Position numbers and translations under genes: made by a program. Shown here piece by piece: positions 1-13,159 of a stretch of DNA of 64,000 bases; positions within the stretch are counted from its first letter, which is position 1; the number at the start of each line of letters is the position of its first letter. Source of the DNA: Channa striata (Eukaryota; Chordata; Actinopteri; Anabantiformes; Channidae); NCBI GenBank assembly GCA_033026295.1, contig CM065174.1, positions 26,091,498 through 26,155,497 of the forward strand, written 5' to 3'. The notes beneath the pieces are model-generated. The model saw only the letters and a list, made by a program, of their open reading frames with translations, was not told the origin of the DNA and made no database searches.

Positions 1-134
1 GGCTGTGCAATCAAGCAGCCATAGAAAACGTTTTTTGTACTTAAACTGAAGCCAGGACACAGCGTGTCTTCATCAGTAAAGACACAGGTAAACATGAGAA
101 TTGGTACTGGGCATTTAAACAGCAGTCAACCCAC

Positions 135-152
135 GTGTGTGTGTGTGTGTGT
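135..152. repeat. (GT)n microsatellite
   Basis: This is an uninterrupted GT run of about nine units with no other structure around it. Confidence 0.9.
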
Positions 153-1532
153 ATTATTTGGTTTTACAATGTGCCTCTGCTTTGCTTTGCATCTTGTTCA
201 CTGCGCCACACGCTGAGCGGGTGCCTGGACACGAAGCCCATAGGTGTCAATGTCAATTTCTGAAATAGGCACCGATCGCCACAGTGTGGCACGCATTTGT
301 GGCTTTGATGAAAGTTGTGTGCTCAGATGGAAGGTTCTTGCTTTGTCAATAAGGAGATTTTTTTGTTGATCGTGACCTTCTGCCATCATTACAACACACT
401 GAGGATACATGATAAGAAACAATGTTGTCTGATTGGTAACAGTTCCAAATACAGGGTCAGCCATGGGAGTCCTACTTACCATTATTTTCGGATAAAACAT
501 TCAATAAAGCAGTAAGAATGTTTCTCACACTGATGTATTTGTGTTTCTGTCATATTGTCCTTCCTCCTGTGGCATGGATTTATACAGTACATAGGCCCAG
601 GTGCAGTGTGGATCTCATGACATGAAGTTAAAACAGATGGAAAATCAAATACATACTGTTTCACTAATAGCAGAACCTCATATTTACCCAATCAGTCATC
701 TGTGTGTTGGTTTTCAAAAATTCCTTTCAGCATCTAGACTTTGTGATCTTGCCTTGTTCCACCCTCCATCTTGGATCTCCTTTGAAGCCGGTCCTAAAGT
801 GAGTTGATCTTTGCAGATTTGTGTCTACAACACACAAACCGACGGACTTGAAGCATGTGTTTGGTCTGCTAAGAAGAAATACATGAGAGCTGCTTTGCTG
901 CCAGTGTTCAGTGTTTTGGCTTGAGGGAAAAGAGAACTCTAACCCTGCCGTCGGCTGCTTGGTGGAGATAAAAGATTCCAAGTGTTTTTACCTGCGTATG
1001 TCTCTGCCACTCTGTATCGAGGAATTACACCAGGGAGCTGGTTGATAACGCCACTACAATCAGGCTCACCACAGTGACTAGCGTGTTCTCCTTTCAGGCC
1101 TGTCACAGAGGAAAGACAATGCAGCACACCTGTAGGCTCCACTGAGAGCTTCCACTGTTTTATTGTCAGTCCAGCGTGCTGGGACTGAGGCGTGAGCCAC
1201 TGCTCACACCTCTGGATGCTCTCTTACATCGCATATACTTTGTCTATAAGATACAGAACGGTGTGTGCTAGTTTCCTGCTCCTGTGTTGGAAGCAAAGAA
1301 GCCCTAATGCTGTAGTCAGAGGTTGGTTCTGAATAAAAATCCAATATTGCACAAAATACCAATGTTGTCTGAGAAAGGTTTTTCACTAAGTCTGTAAAAA
1401 TAATAAAGTGTTCCTTTTTAGCTTTGAACTACAGCTAGTTAGGAGGTTGAATGGCACATCGTCCGCTTTTCATGCTGCGTCATATTCACATATTTACGCA
1501 CGCACACACGGCAGCTGCCACGCAAGGCCGAC

Positions 1533-1625
1533 AAGAGCAATTTGGGATAGATTCTCTTGCCCAGAGACATATGGACAGGAGGAGCTGGGGATCAAACCAC
1601 TGACTCTGGGATTAGTGGATGGCTT
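1533..1625 (-). repeat. tRNA-derived SINE fragment (minus strand)
   Basis: Read on the minus strand, this carries a B-box-like GGTTTGATCCCC followed by a stretch resembling the 'cttgggcaaga' body common in fish SINEs. It matches, in the same order, the copies at 3.6-3.9 kb and 7.6-7.7 kb. The tail is missing, so the copy is truncated. An in-frame ORF over it (1408-1890) is a by-product of the repeat. Confidence 0.6.
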
Positions 1626-2386
1626 TCAGTTGTTACCTGCAGTCTTACAGGACTTTTGGACTCTCAGCAGAGCTTGCTTTTTCGACGAGTTCATTAATTC
1701 CCCACTTGTCTTAAAGCGATATCATGGCGACGTAGTCTTGCAGCATGTGAGCTTCACTTTTTTGTGTTACTCTCAAGAGGGGATTAATCGATGCACGTTG
1801 AATGTTGTGTCTCATTGTATCAGCGGAGCAAATAAAGGAGTTTCTGCCCTGGATGGTAAATATGTCTCTCTGAATTTCCCTGCTCCCTGAAGATCTGATG
1901 AGTCTAAAACAACATTGTCCACAATGCATCTGTAAAGCAGATGAACCATGGTCAGTGGGTGTGTTTTTGTTTTTTTTTTATTATTGATCTACACTGCCCC
2001 ATTGTTCAATCATCAAAACTCACTATTTTCCAGGATGAGAGCAATGCAACTTTTTGGCTCAGCCATTTAAGGCTGTATACCTGCACGGTGTGTATAACAG
2101 CATGGCATACCAGCAGACTAAATGAAAAATCATTTTTCATTTCATTGTTGCTTCTAAACTATTGGTGATTGCAAGCAAAAGATAAAAGTTCTCTGCTCAA
2201 ATGAGTTCACACTCATTTTTGTCTGCAGATTCATTTTGTTTTCCCTTTCTGTGCTGCCTTCAAAGCCTCCCCTTATTCCCCCCTGCACCACTTTTTATTC
2301 AACTTTTAAATGGATTTCATCTTTTCTTTCCATCACTATAATCATCCCAAAAAAGCTCAGAACTTGTGAACTCAAGACAGACAGAC

Positions 2387-2408
2387 ACACACACACACAC
2401 ACACACGT
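2387..2408. repeat. (AC)n microsatellite
   Basis: This is an AC run of about ten units, directly visible. Confidence 0.9.
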
Positions 2409-3611
2409 ACACAAACAGTGGCAGGGATCTTAGGCATTCACGGGCTGATGATTCCGATAATCCCAGTTCAAATACAATTCCTGGATCACAGGATTTAAAT
2501 GACATTATATAGAAATTTGATTTCACCTCTACAGCAACTGAACCTCTGCCGATCCCATCTCTTTCTAATTATGATACTTTCCCCTGAATGTGCACCAGAC
2601 TCTTTCTTCTGCTTCCCTTTTTGTTCATTCTGCTTGAATACAGGCTGGAATATTCTTTAGCGGCACAATGCATCTATTACAATACAAAGTAACCCAGCAG
2701 CTGCTATATATTCCCAGTGATGGCTCCCCAATGAATTGACAGTGTGTTTGATTCATGGTGGGCTGCAGTGTTACAGAAAGCAGGCATGGGGTGCGGGAAC
2801 TGGCAGAGTGAATATTTACAGGAGGAAGCCCAATTCAACTGACTTCGTTTTGAATCCGCTTTGGAATGTGTTCAAACTGGAATCATAAAGGTGATATTAG
2901 TTTCTCTGATTTCGCAGGTGTAGATCATTACCGAGGTCAACTCTCATTCTTGGTGTTATATTAACACTCACTGTTTACTGAATGCTGCTGTGTCTGCATG
3001 TCTTCCTGCCTGTGTGTATTGTGCGACATGCAGATCCTGAAAAGATGAGCTGAGACTTTTCATTGGACCAATATGAGCTCAATAGCGAATCGGTTTCTCC
3101 ATGAAAAACACTAACATGGAGTCTGTGCCACCCAGTTTCTTAGAAATACATTTCTCGTAGAGCTGTTAGGACTAGGGTGTTGGTTACATGTTAGTGATGT
3201 CGCCTTGCCATGTGTCTTCAGCTCACTGCGCGTAAATGACTCCAGCCTTTCTATTCACCTGTCCATATACAAAACCATAAAAGTGTGAGTTTCTTTGAGC
3301 AGATTTTGTAGAAAAAAATTGTGACTGCAAGCATTGGCACAAGGTTTTCGTGAAGCCAGAACACGCAGAGGACACGTTGGTTGGTTTCAAAAGGTTGATA
3401 CAAATATGAAAATGTAAAAAAGTTGGTCTGGTGAAGCTGGTTGAAAGGGTGACGGGGCTTTATCTCAACGGGCCTCTGAACAGGATAGTGGTGCTCGATC
3501 TCACTAGGCCAAAGAGATACACGTAAGTAAACAGGAAATGAAGGCAGGGTAGATTGCGGAAACAGATCTTGTAGATGGATAGTTGCTGGACATGGAATAG
3601 TAAATGTCTGC

Positions 3612-3872
3612 AGTCATATATCGCTTTTATACCCGTTGGTACTTAACGCGCTTTACACTGCTTCTTACTGCTTTACACTTACACTTCTATCCATTCACAA
3701 TCACAATCCCATACATCCGTACACCAATGGGGGAGCTGCTATGCAGCTGGCAAGCGCTCAAGGGGAGCAACTAAGTTGGGGTTCAGCGTCTTGCTCAAGG
3801 ACACTTTGACACGTGACAGCTGTAGCATTGGTGGACGAACCCACTACCAACTGCGCCACAATCGCTGCATGA
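3612..3872 (-). repeat. Near-complete tRNA-derived SINE (minus strand)
   Basis: On the minus strand it begins near 3870 with an A-box-like TGGCGCAGTTGG and a GGTTCGTCC B-box-like segment, the two lying closer together than usual. The body includes 'ccttgagcaaga'. The 3' end is near 3612, with a 'gtgtaaagcgc' tail motif that recurs at 12.6 kb in the opposite orientation. The order head, body and tail fits a pol III-transcribed SINE mobilised by a LINE. It is old and non-coding. The family name needs a repeat-library search. Confidence 0.7.
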
Positions 3873-5479
3873 TTACACGTGAGTAGAAGGACGGATGAAC
3901 ACTGGGATGTCAGCTGGAGAATGCTCAAGATGGCAGCGCCCAGGCGTCCAAATACTCAAATCCAAAGCCCTTCTCAGACATTTTGAATTCTGACACTCTC
4001 CTGGGGTGTTTGTGTGAATGCAAATGTCCAAGTGAGACGCCGCTGTGTTTGGTTCATTAGACGCATGGCTCCGATGTGCTGTAAATAAAACACAGTTTTA
4101 TATCATGTTTAGCTTCCTAAACCCACGGGGAAATGGAACGGATTTCCACATGTGAAGACGGTTCTCAGTAGGACAATCTCCCGCTGAAATGCTCTAGCCA
4201 ACGATAGTTTTCTCTGTATTTGTTCAACTTTTTTCGCTACAGTCATGCTGTTGATAGGGAAACGTCAAGGAAACGGCAGTTTGTATTACTGTTCATTGTT
4301 AGATATGAAGGTGGAGGTGGGAGGCCATCGTGTACCTCCACAGATACATGATTTCTTACTGTGTTGTGTGGAATTTTATGGTTATAGCAACACGTTCCAC
4401 AGAATTGTTTCATCAGCTCAATTGTGGAACTTAAAATTCAATAAATCTTCAGTGTTTTATAATACAAAGACATCGGTAGTGCATAATTGTCTCACCACAA
4501 GTAAGCCTCTACAAATGTCCAGTGTTCGTATGTAAAAAAAAGACTGATTTACACAGTGTGAGAATATGAAGGTTTTGTCCTCGTGACATATACAGTATCA
4601 CCTGGTATTTAGACACAGAGGTTTTCAGGAAGTAGCTGAGGTGGATGGACGGGTCAGTGAAGCTGAGGACTTTCCAGCATGACACCAGAATTGAAGTCTT
4701 GTGAAACCACAGTTTGTTGCTTTATTAAAAAAAAAATCCTGTGACATAAGTCATGTGACATCAGAAAAGAAATCAGAAGAATTGGAACAGAAGCACAACA
4801 TTTTAACAATACTTAAATGTGTTTATTTAGCATCTAAACCAAATCTAACCTAGCCCTGACATGTTTGTGCCTACCCTACTCAAAGCACAATGTTTACACC
4901 TTTTTAATGGCATTTTGAGTGTAAAAAATGGCTGCAGTTTTGGCTCCATCGTAAGTGACAGTATCCACCTTTTTGTTATCTAGTGCCAAAAAGAGGCACG
5001 CTTTCAACACAACACGGTCGTTCATGCTGGATTTGGTCTGGAAAACAGTGAAAACCTGGAAAACGTTGCTGGGGAGAGGAAGGTCTAGAGTCCCTTGCCG
5101 AACCTGCTATAACCATAAGCCAACTTGGATAGAATGGATGAACGGATGGACCATTAAATGATTTCTCACCACAAAAACGTGTCCCTGATGTGACAGTACC
5201 CAATCTGGTTTTACTCAGGTCAGGAAGCAAAGGCTGTCTGGAGCAAAATAGGTGGGACAGACACACTGAGACACTGACGTTTTGAATTCCTATGACTCTC
5301 AGCTGATGCTGTCTTTAGCCTTACCCTGTTCCTAAATCAGGAGGAAATTGTGCACTTGTTGGAAACTACTTTAAGCAGCAGATTCCTACATGCGTATGAA
5401 GCTTTAGTGAGGAAGGTAACACAAGCTTCAGTGTGTTTGATCATGATAATAAAGCATCACTCTTTTGGACAGAAGTTTA

Positions 5480-5720
5480 CACAAAAGGACACAACCCCCA
5501 CCCCCAGTCCCTTCTGTCATGTGTCCCTCCATCCATCAATAGCTATCAGGCCTTTCGGTTGTTTGTCATAAAAGGAGCGCGGGACTGTGTACTGTGTGTG
5601 ACCGGGCAGAGATGGGCCCAGATAAAAGGATTCTGCCGAGTCCTGATAAGATCGGCTCTCATGTTTGTCTTCCAGCATCAGGGATTACATGATTTATTAG
5701 GGTGTGTTGGGGCTGTGTGT
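5480..5720. promoter_or_regulatory. Candidate conserved non-coding block with GATA-type motifs
   Basis: This is a repeat-free stretch with AGATAA near 5620 and TGATAAG near 5644, in moderately GC-rich sequence between AT-rich flanks. Composition alone suggests constraint. I cannot see conservation, so this is inference. Confidence 0.2.
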
Positions 5721-6540
5721 TGTTGGGTGCTACGTTTCACACCTACACCCTATGTGGGGGTCCATTTAAGCAAACTCTGTGCAAATGAAGCCTAATTATC
5801 TGTCTGCTGTGCCCCTAAAGCTTGTTTAACTCTTAAGGTCCAGCGGGCCTCCCCAAGACGACTTCAGAAATAGTGTCACGACTGCAAATAACCACCAGAG
5901 AATCTGCTATTTTGAAATGTCAACTGTGAGCTTAATTTATTCAGTATGCACCCAATTATGTATGTATGTGTTACATTTGGAAAGTGCAGACATTCACTAT
6001 CCGAATGCTAGGCCTTTTCTTTCGGGGGTCTTCCTGCAACCACCTTTGCTTTCCTCCGGGTTACTCTTCTCACTGTCCAAAGATTACAGAATGGTGACCT
6101 CACAGTTACCAGCATGCTACGCAGCCAGACGTTGATTTGCCATTAAAGCGGACGTCTAAAAGGTACAAGCTCAAGACGAACGTAAAGGGTGTTTAAAGTA
6201 ACGCGCAAGTCTTTTACAGTATTTGGCGTATATTTGATGAACTGGTGAATGCATCTCGGGTTTGTCGGTGTTAATATTGTTTTCGTGTTACAGGAATGAA
6301 ATATGATGTTGTCAGACACACAGGAGAACAACAACCTTAAAGCTACTTAAGAGGAATCGAAAGTGAAAATCTGTGTTAATTTCAGTATCATTATGGGCTT
6401 TTAAGCAGCACTAATTAGGTCACAATGCCAAAGGTTTGTTGAAACATTAACTACAACTGTAAACTGAATGAGTGAGCAGTGACTAGAATCTGTGTGTTTA
6501 CTGCGTAGTGAGTCTGTATCTGATCTTCAACGGCTCGCAG

Positions 6541-6572
6541 TCCTCCTCCTCCTCCTCCTCCTCCTCCTCCTC
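6541..6572. repeat. (TCC)n microsatellite
   Basis: This is a run of TCC triplets of more than ten units, a polypurine-polypyrimidine tract able to form triplex DNA. It makes the poly-leucine and poly-serine frames that cross it, which are not genes. Confidence 0.9.
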
Positions 6573-7353
6573 TTCCCTCGGGGCTCAGCTGGATGTCCTA
6601 AGCGGGGGTCAAGGTGGGTGCTGTTCTCTAAAACTGCTGCTGACCATCAGTCTGCCAAGCAGGCTAATTTACAGCCCACCCTCCTCCACCCTGCAACTCA
6701 ACAGCCACCGCCACCATCAGCACAGAGCCTCATCCTCTGTGCACACACACTCTCTCTCTGCCCTCTCTCTATTTATCTCCATCTCTCGCTTTTTCTCTGG
6801 CTGGGTGTGAAGACGCCAGCAGCACGCTCCAGTGGAGACAAATCAGACCTTCCCAGCCATGTCATTGTAAAACATCCCCCAGGAAGGTTGCGACCTCCTC
6901 ACCCTTTCAACTCATCTACAGGCATAGCGAGCGAGGAGAGGAGGAGGGTTCTCCATGCAGCGGCATAACTACCTCATCCACATTATCGGAGGAGAACCAG
7001 GAAAGGTTATGAATGGAAACGGGCTTCGTGAAACACACGAACACGGATGGAAATATGACGAAATATTCTCACAGAAATGCAGTGGTTGCGATGTGCTGCA
7101 GAGAATCGATGTAAAGGAAATGTCGATAAATACTAAATGACAGAGAGTGGTCACCTTGCTCCTGTGTACAGTATTTATGTCCAGGGTAAATGCTCACACG
7201 GCTCCACATACTCAGAGTCCTTGGGACTGACGACTTTTGAATATTTAAACTGAAGCCCTTTTGTCAATGAAACTCTTGCTTAGTTAAAGGAACAGTTCAA
7301 AATTTTATGCAGTATGCTTAATGACCTACTTCCTGTGTTAATTAAATATTAAT

Positions 7354-7371
7354 TGTGTGTGTGTGTGTGTG
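7354..7371. repeat. (GT)n microsatellite
   Basis: This is a short uninterrupted GT run in AT-rich DNA. Confidence 0.85.
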
Positions 7372-7594
7372 TGAAATACAGGACTGGATGTCAGAGTTTC
7401 TTCACCTCCGCTTAGCTTGCTTGACAAACAAACTGAAAGCAAGGGAAATGGCTATGATTTATTATTTTTTTATTTTTTTTATGATACACCAACACATATT
7501 CATGTTGTACTTACAGAAGCAGAAATTACGCTGGAAACAAAAAGTTCCCGACACACACAATGACAGCAGAGGTGTCATGCATGGCGCTGACCTG

Positions 7595-7735
7595 ACTCAC
7601 CCGGAGCAGCCTGGGGTCCAGTCTCTGGCCCAAGGACACTTTCACATATGGACACAAGGAGCTAGAAATTGAGCCGCTGAACCTGAAATTGATTGACTTG
7701 ATTGACAGCTGCTCTACCTCCTAAGCCAAATCCAC
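7595..7735 (-). repeat. tRNA-derived SINE fragment (minus strand)
   Basis: On the minus strand it starts near 7733 with TGGCTTAGGAGGTAGAGC, an A-box-like tRNA head. It continues through a GGTTCAGCGG B-box-like segment to a 'gtccttgggcca' body. It lacks the tail seen at 3.6 kb and contains a short local duplication ('ttgattgac'). It is the third copy of this family in 8 kb, all in the same orientation. Confidence 0.6.
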
Positions 7736-8699
7736 CCCATTCAAAAAAAAAGGCAAAACAATTATTAACATAAACGAGCGACTGATGCTGAGACATGAAT
7801 GATTACGATGTGCGGGCCATTTGTCTGATATCTTCTGACGATGCCTTGCACATTGCACATAGTCAGTCTTAGTTAACATCAGGAAAAGATTGCTTTATGG
7901 CCCAGAAACGTACATGTAAAGTGGCTTTGAGAGGAAGAAAAAACTTTTCACAAGCATCAAGAAGACAACACTTACGGATGCCATCATGGGATTTAGTGGT
8001 GGGATTCCCAATTTTTCTTGAAGAGGTCGTATGTGAGTCACCGTTTGCGACGCTCGTAGATGTCTGTTTTCAAACTGTGTCCCCATCGTTCATGCTAATG
8101 ACTGAGTAATGCAGTGTTTTTGCAGTTTGCTTCCCAACAATTGCCTTTCAAGCCTTCGTTTAACTGCTCACCTTCGCTCTTCACTCCTGCAAAGATCACC
8201 ATATCTATTTTAAAACACACACACACACACTCAACCTTGTCTAGCATCAGACTCCCTGCAGCTCTAACCTGATGGAGCCATCAGCCAGAAGCCAGACAGG
8301 GAGCAGTTGTTCTCATGGTCTCATCCCTGCTGCAGAGCCTTGACACAGGGAGAGACAAACAATTTGGCCTCCCTCCCACAGCCACAGCTCTGGGAACCAG
8401 CAGGGGAGGCAACTAGGGGTTGGTGTATTTGTGTGTGTGTTTGTGTGCGAGGGAGAGAGAAAGAGAGGGAGAACGGTTCCCTGACGTAGGTGTCTCTCAG
8501 TTAGTGAAAAAAGGAAAGTCAGGTCCTGTTTGGGAGTGTGAGTATAGGTTCCAGCATGAAAAATGTCAAATGCAGGTGTTTTCTGTTCTGCCAAATAGTT
8601 TGTTCCATGAATGTTAAGGGTGTTTTCTTGTATTTCCACTGTCTTCTCTGTGCATATAGACAGCCTCTCTTCTGTTTTCGTCAGGAGCACAGCGTGTGC

Positions 8700-9080
8700 A
8701 CGTGCACGTTGTTTGGCCAGCTTCGCATGTTACCACAGGCGCTGCGAGGCTTTTGACACGGGGGCTAGGACAAAGGGAAATGAGGTCGTGTGGTGAAATG
8801 GTTAATGTGAATCTTATTAGAGGCGGCAATGTCATTATCTCCAAATCCGCCGAGCCCTCTCGACTGGGGGGTCGCGCCGTCGACGGCCACTTTACATCCC
8901 GAGCATGTCAGGCCGAGAGACCGGGGGCATGACTGCCAATCCCATCCGGGGGATTTGTGTCCTCCTCCACCAAATTCAGTAAGCACATGCAGGCTCAGAA
9001 AGGTGTTGAGAATTGAGGATTTTGTCTGGGAGACATGGCCAAAGTCAACGAGCTCTGCCTTTCAGCCGCAGTAAGACGGA
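8700..9080. promoter_or_regulatory. Candidate conserved non-coding element
   Basis: This block is repeat-free, non-coding and CpG-containing (for example around 8845-8960) within otherwise CpG-poor DNA. It has homeodomain-type TTAAT and TTATTAG motifs near 8800-8820. The profile resembles vertebrate developmental enhancers, but I have no alignment. An 8829-9074 frame across it shows no known protein signature. Confidence 0.22.
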
Positions 9081-10599
9081 GAGGAGTTGAGACACCTGAA
9101 TCCTGCTTTTCTGTCCACAGAGGCAGGCCTGAGCAAAGCAAGGCTGTCTGCTTTTAAATGACATGAACACTGTCAGATTTACACACTGCCACGGTTTCAC
9201 CCAACCCCTGATAATCCCTTCCCAGAAATAAATTGTCCCATTAAAATGAAATGTTGCCCATATAGGTTTAATAAATTGAAAATGCTTGTTTGAATCCTCG
9301 GTAATTTGGATGGAATCCCAAGTATGTAGCAAAGGCTCCAGCAAAATAAGATTATTTGCTGTGTATTATAATGTATGCGGCAGTTTTTTATGCGACCAAA
9401 CAGTGTCAGTGAACCCCCGATGAAATGTGTGCTTATTTATATGCAGTTATTCAGGTATGCAGTAAATTCCAATTACTTCTTAAGATTTCTATTTAGCATG
9501 GGGGGAAATATGACAGGGAAGCGCTGTGTCTTGAGCAGCATTGTAAATCTTGTTAACTCTTTGTAGCATTTAGCATCTGCGTCCATGTCCAGGAGTGAGC
9601 AGTGCATAAGATTTTAACAACTGGCTGATAGACTGAATGGGGATTTGTCTGTGTGGCCATGCTTGTATTAAATATGCTTACTTAAACCTCAGTGTAAACG
9701 TCCTGTTGTTGGCAGATGTTAAATTGAGTCCTGTTTTTCCCTGGGTGAGGCACAGTAACCCCCCGCCCCCCATACATTTATTAAAAGACAAAAAACAATA
9801 ATGAGGAATCAACAGATTTCTTTTTTTTGAACAATTGAATGAATTAATATAATCCCATGTCAAGTGTTTTACAGTGGCTGAATTTAGAACCAGGCCGTGC
9901 CTTAAAACAAACCCTGCTGCTTAGTTAGAGGAAAGAGTAGAGTAAAATGTTTGCATATTTTTTTATCATAATGTGCTACCATTTGTCATCATAATTCCTT
10001 GAATTTAATATAAGCCATGTGGTCTATCTGTAATTGTAAAATGAGTACATTTAGTAGAACCTGAAATTTCATCCTTGAATTCAGACTGTGACTCAAGGAC
10101 CACTTGCCACCATTTTTCAGAGCCTCAGTCAGTCCTGATATCAGGGATTTCACTGATTTATGACATTTATAAAAATGCTTTAATATTTATTTTAAAGGAA
10201 TTCATACAAATGTATTACATTTCATATTTTCCACTAAATTACACATTACCTTTCAATATGACAAACACAAGACCTTCAGGAAGAGGTGGGGGGGGGGGTG
10301 CTGGCCCTGGATTTGTAACAACTGCAAGTCCATGGTTATGAGCTACATTCATTTATTGCAAGAATAATTTACAGCCATTCAGCGAACTGTGTGCTTTTAA
10401 TTCGACCTATAATAATGCAAAGAAGGGACACTGGCGATGGCAGAATTGGCAGGTGCTTAGGGAGCCTGTGATTAGGGTCCCAACAAGTCCGGACGCGGCC
10501 CGAATTTCTAAACGGAAGGCCAATAGTGACAAATCCAGTTATTGGTGTGCGCACTGTGTCTCCCACTGTGTTTCTGCTTTTTAGCTGTGATCTGAGTTA

Positions 10600-11060
10600 C
10601 ACTATAAGCTCAGCCTGGATGCTTCAATTCCCCCCAGTGCTCGGACCCCCGGTTTGGCCCCCGAGGGGCCCTAAATCCCCGCCGCTCTTCCCTGCAGTCC
10701 CGCTCTGACGTGCAGCAGGCAGAGGCGAGCCGCGCTTTGCCTATGCATTAGCCATCCATTTCCCCCGGCTGACACCTCTCCAACATAAAACCGCAAGGCA
10801 GAGGTAAAATATCTCTCTCCTGGCGAAAATAAAGCTTTGTCTGCCTGCTGATCTATTGGATATAAAAATAAAGCCGCGGCTTTGATGCGGGCTTTACCTT
10901 ATGCGCGCCTTTGCTTTTTGCGCACACAAAAGCTCCGATGAAGATGGATAGTGCGGGATTGGCTGCGGTGCGTCCGACACAGCAGCATCACTCAGTCCAC
11001 TTGTGCTTCCTCCTGCTCCTCAACTCCTCCCCTGTCTTACAGCCCTTTTGCAGGACGGCG
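10600..11060. promoter_or_regulatory. CpG-rich candidate regulatory block with a 14-bp palindrome
   Basis: CpG-rich, repeat-free sequence includes the perfect palindrome AAAGCCGCGGCTTT at 10870-10883. Around it are several AATAAAG or CTTTA motifs. It could be a distal promoter or enhancer of lhx1 about 6 kb upstream, or the start of an unannotated non-coding transcript. No ORF is convincing. Confidence 0.25.
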
Positions 11061-11999
11061 CCGTTATTGATCTGTGATCGTCAATAATTATGGAGGGATT
11101 TCCAGAATAATCGGCTTTGGAAAGGTTTTAGTGAATAATCAGATGCTATTCGTTTTTTTTTTATTTCAGAAAGGTGAGAAACTTTCCTGATGTGTGATTT
11201 CACAATATTTATTGTTTTGGGGGGAAAGATTAGAACTCGGAGCTGTGACTTTTCATTTAGTTTGATATATTTTACAGGCTGGAATCACATTTGGACGCCG
11301 CGTTTGCACGTTTTCCCTCCACAGACTTTAATATTATACACCGAGGAATAATCTCTTGTAGCTCCCTCAGTTTGAGCCTCACGTGCCTGTGTTTAAAATA
11401 TGGCCCGATAAAGCGACAGTAGCCCAAATAAAAAAAACAAAAAATTCTCTTTCATTTTTTTGCCTGTTCTGTAACGGACCGTGATATTCTGTTTTCTAAT
11501 CAAACCTTCTAAATCATCTGAGGCCAACAGCCCTTCACAAAAAGCCTTTGATCGTCACAACAAGCTTCGCGTGAACGTCCGGCAGCATTAAATCACATTT
11601 TACAATCATGCTGGGCGTTGATTATATTTGATGTGTCTCTCTGTGATTTCTCTCATTTGCTTTTACAATAGAATTATTTTAGGTCTCTTCAGAACACTTT
11701 CTTCTTGATTCGAAGTCCTTGAACGGTCTAATGGTTTCCTGCAACTTGTGTTTGCTGCTATAGGCCGTTAAAATAAGCGCGTTGCACAGTGACGGATTTG
11801 GAGGCAAGACGCTCAACACGCGCTGTCTTCACCAATAAATCCAGTCATTATTATTAAAAGCCAAAAGAAAAAAAAAAGGAAAAAAAAAGCGGCAGATGGT
11901 CTGTAAGCAGCATCCATAGCTCGGCCTGCTCTGCTCCATATTTTAATGCAGGTATCAGCAGCGGCCAGCTCTCCCTCTCTCCATGCTTGCGGGCTTTTT

Positions 12000-12300
12000 T
12001 ATTCCAGGGCGCAGAAATCCGCAGCAGCAGCAGCGGCGGCAGCGGCAGCGGCGGCAGCTATCTGCCGCTCTGCAGCCATGCAGCCCGTCCCCTGAGCATT
12101 GGCCAGCGGGCGATAATATCTCAAAGGGAGTGGTTATCGCCACACATTATATTATAATCATTAGTGATCCTAGCCCTTTCACCCCGACTGCAGAACAATC
12201 GCGCAGTACCATTAATCTAAACTACGGGAAGTGCTTCAGAGGCTGCTTCCCAGCGCCTTCATGGGCCTCGGTCTGGCGCATTTTCACAGGAGAAGCAGCC
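12000..12300. promoter_or_regulatory. Candidate upstream enhancer with inverted GATA-type sites
   Basis: A GCA/GGC-rich triplet tract at about 12016-12058 is followed by repeat-free sequence. That sequence contains GGCGATAA at 12109-12116 and its exact inverse TTATCGCC at 12134-12141, then TAATCATTAGTG-type homeobox motifs near 12156. The paired inverted motifs are directly visible. Enhancer function is inferred. Confidence 0.25.
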
Positions 12301-12599
12301 TGAGAAGCGGCTCTGACACCGATGGAGAGGACTCCAATCGAAAAGTCCACGCTCTGGGTTTGTCTGACTCTTCCGTTCATGGGCTTCAGGTGGCAAAGAA
12401 TTAAAATGCAGTCACGGGATTATCTCAGATAGAAATGGGAGGAGACGGGTCATACTTTAAGTGTCTATATATTTATTGATCTTTCCTTTTTTGTATAGGT
12501 TTTTACAGATAATTCCATAAAGACTGCGTCATCTCAAAAAGCTCGCCAGACAGTTTCAATTTAAAAGCCTCAACGTGCATTAAAAGTGGTTATAATAAT

Positions 12600-12690
12600 A
12601 ATAATGGGTAGATAAGAAGCAGTGTAAAGCGCTTTGAGTACCAACAGGTAGAAAATAAGTGCAGATCATTTACCATTTACCATTTATAAT
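12600..12690 (+). repeat. SINE 3' tail fragment (plus strand)
   Basis: It contains 'gtgtaaagcgctttgagtac' and ends in direct repeats of CATTTACC. The first motif matches the reverse complement of the tail at 3.6 kb with few differences. Only the tail is present, so this is a 5'-truncated insertion of the same family in the opposite orientation. Confidence 0.6.
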
Positions 12691-13128
12691 ACTTAATACT
12701 GTTATAATTAAATATAAAAGTAGCTGTAGCTTATAATATACAATTCATCAGTCATCACACATGGATCCAGGTTTAGCTTTACTGACTTTCTACGTTTGCT
12801 TTCTAAAGCTTCAGTCTGACGTGACGCCCGGAATAACTTGGAATTAAGGGCCAATCCACCAATAATAACAAGACACGTGTCACAGACCAAGTCCCGTCAT
12901 TGCCCGGATTGGATTCGCCCCCTGCAGGACTGAGCAGGACTCTGGCGGTACCGAGTTCGGTGGCCTTGTTTCTCTCTGGGTGACCTCGCAGTCTCGTACC
13001 GGTTTAGTGCTGCTCCACAAGCCAGACTCCCAGCACACTGAATCATGTGAGCTCCCTGAGAAGACGCACAGCGGCGGAGTGCTGCTCGGAGCTCTGGGTG
13101 CTTGTGGAGGTCGGATCGTGACAGCCGC

Positions 13129-13155
<27 letters not shown>
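13129..13155. repeat. (GT)n microsatellite
   Basis: This is a GT run of about thirteen units, directly visible. Confidence 0.9.

Positions 13156-13159
<4 letters not shown>

Noticed and set aside
1408..1890. 160-codon frame on the plus strand
   Set aside because: It crosses a SINE copy on the opposite strand, and the remaining residues match nothing I know.
3612..3872. Functional tRNA gene
   Set aside because: The tRNA-like head lacks a foldable cloverleaf of proper length and continues into a SINE body and tail.
6492..6968. 158-codon frame with a poly-leucine run resembling a signal peptide
   Set aside because: The leucines come from the TCC microsatellite at 6541-6572; another frame over it gives poly-serine, and nothing else in it resembles a protein.
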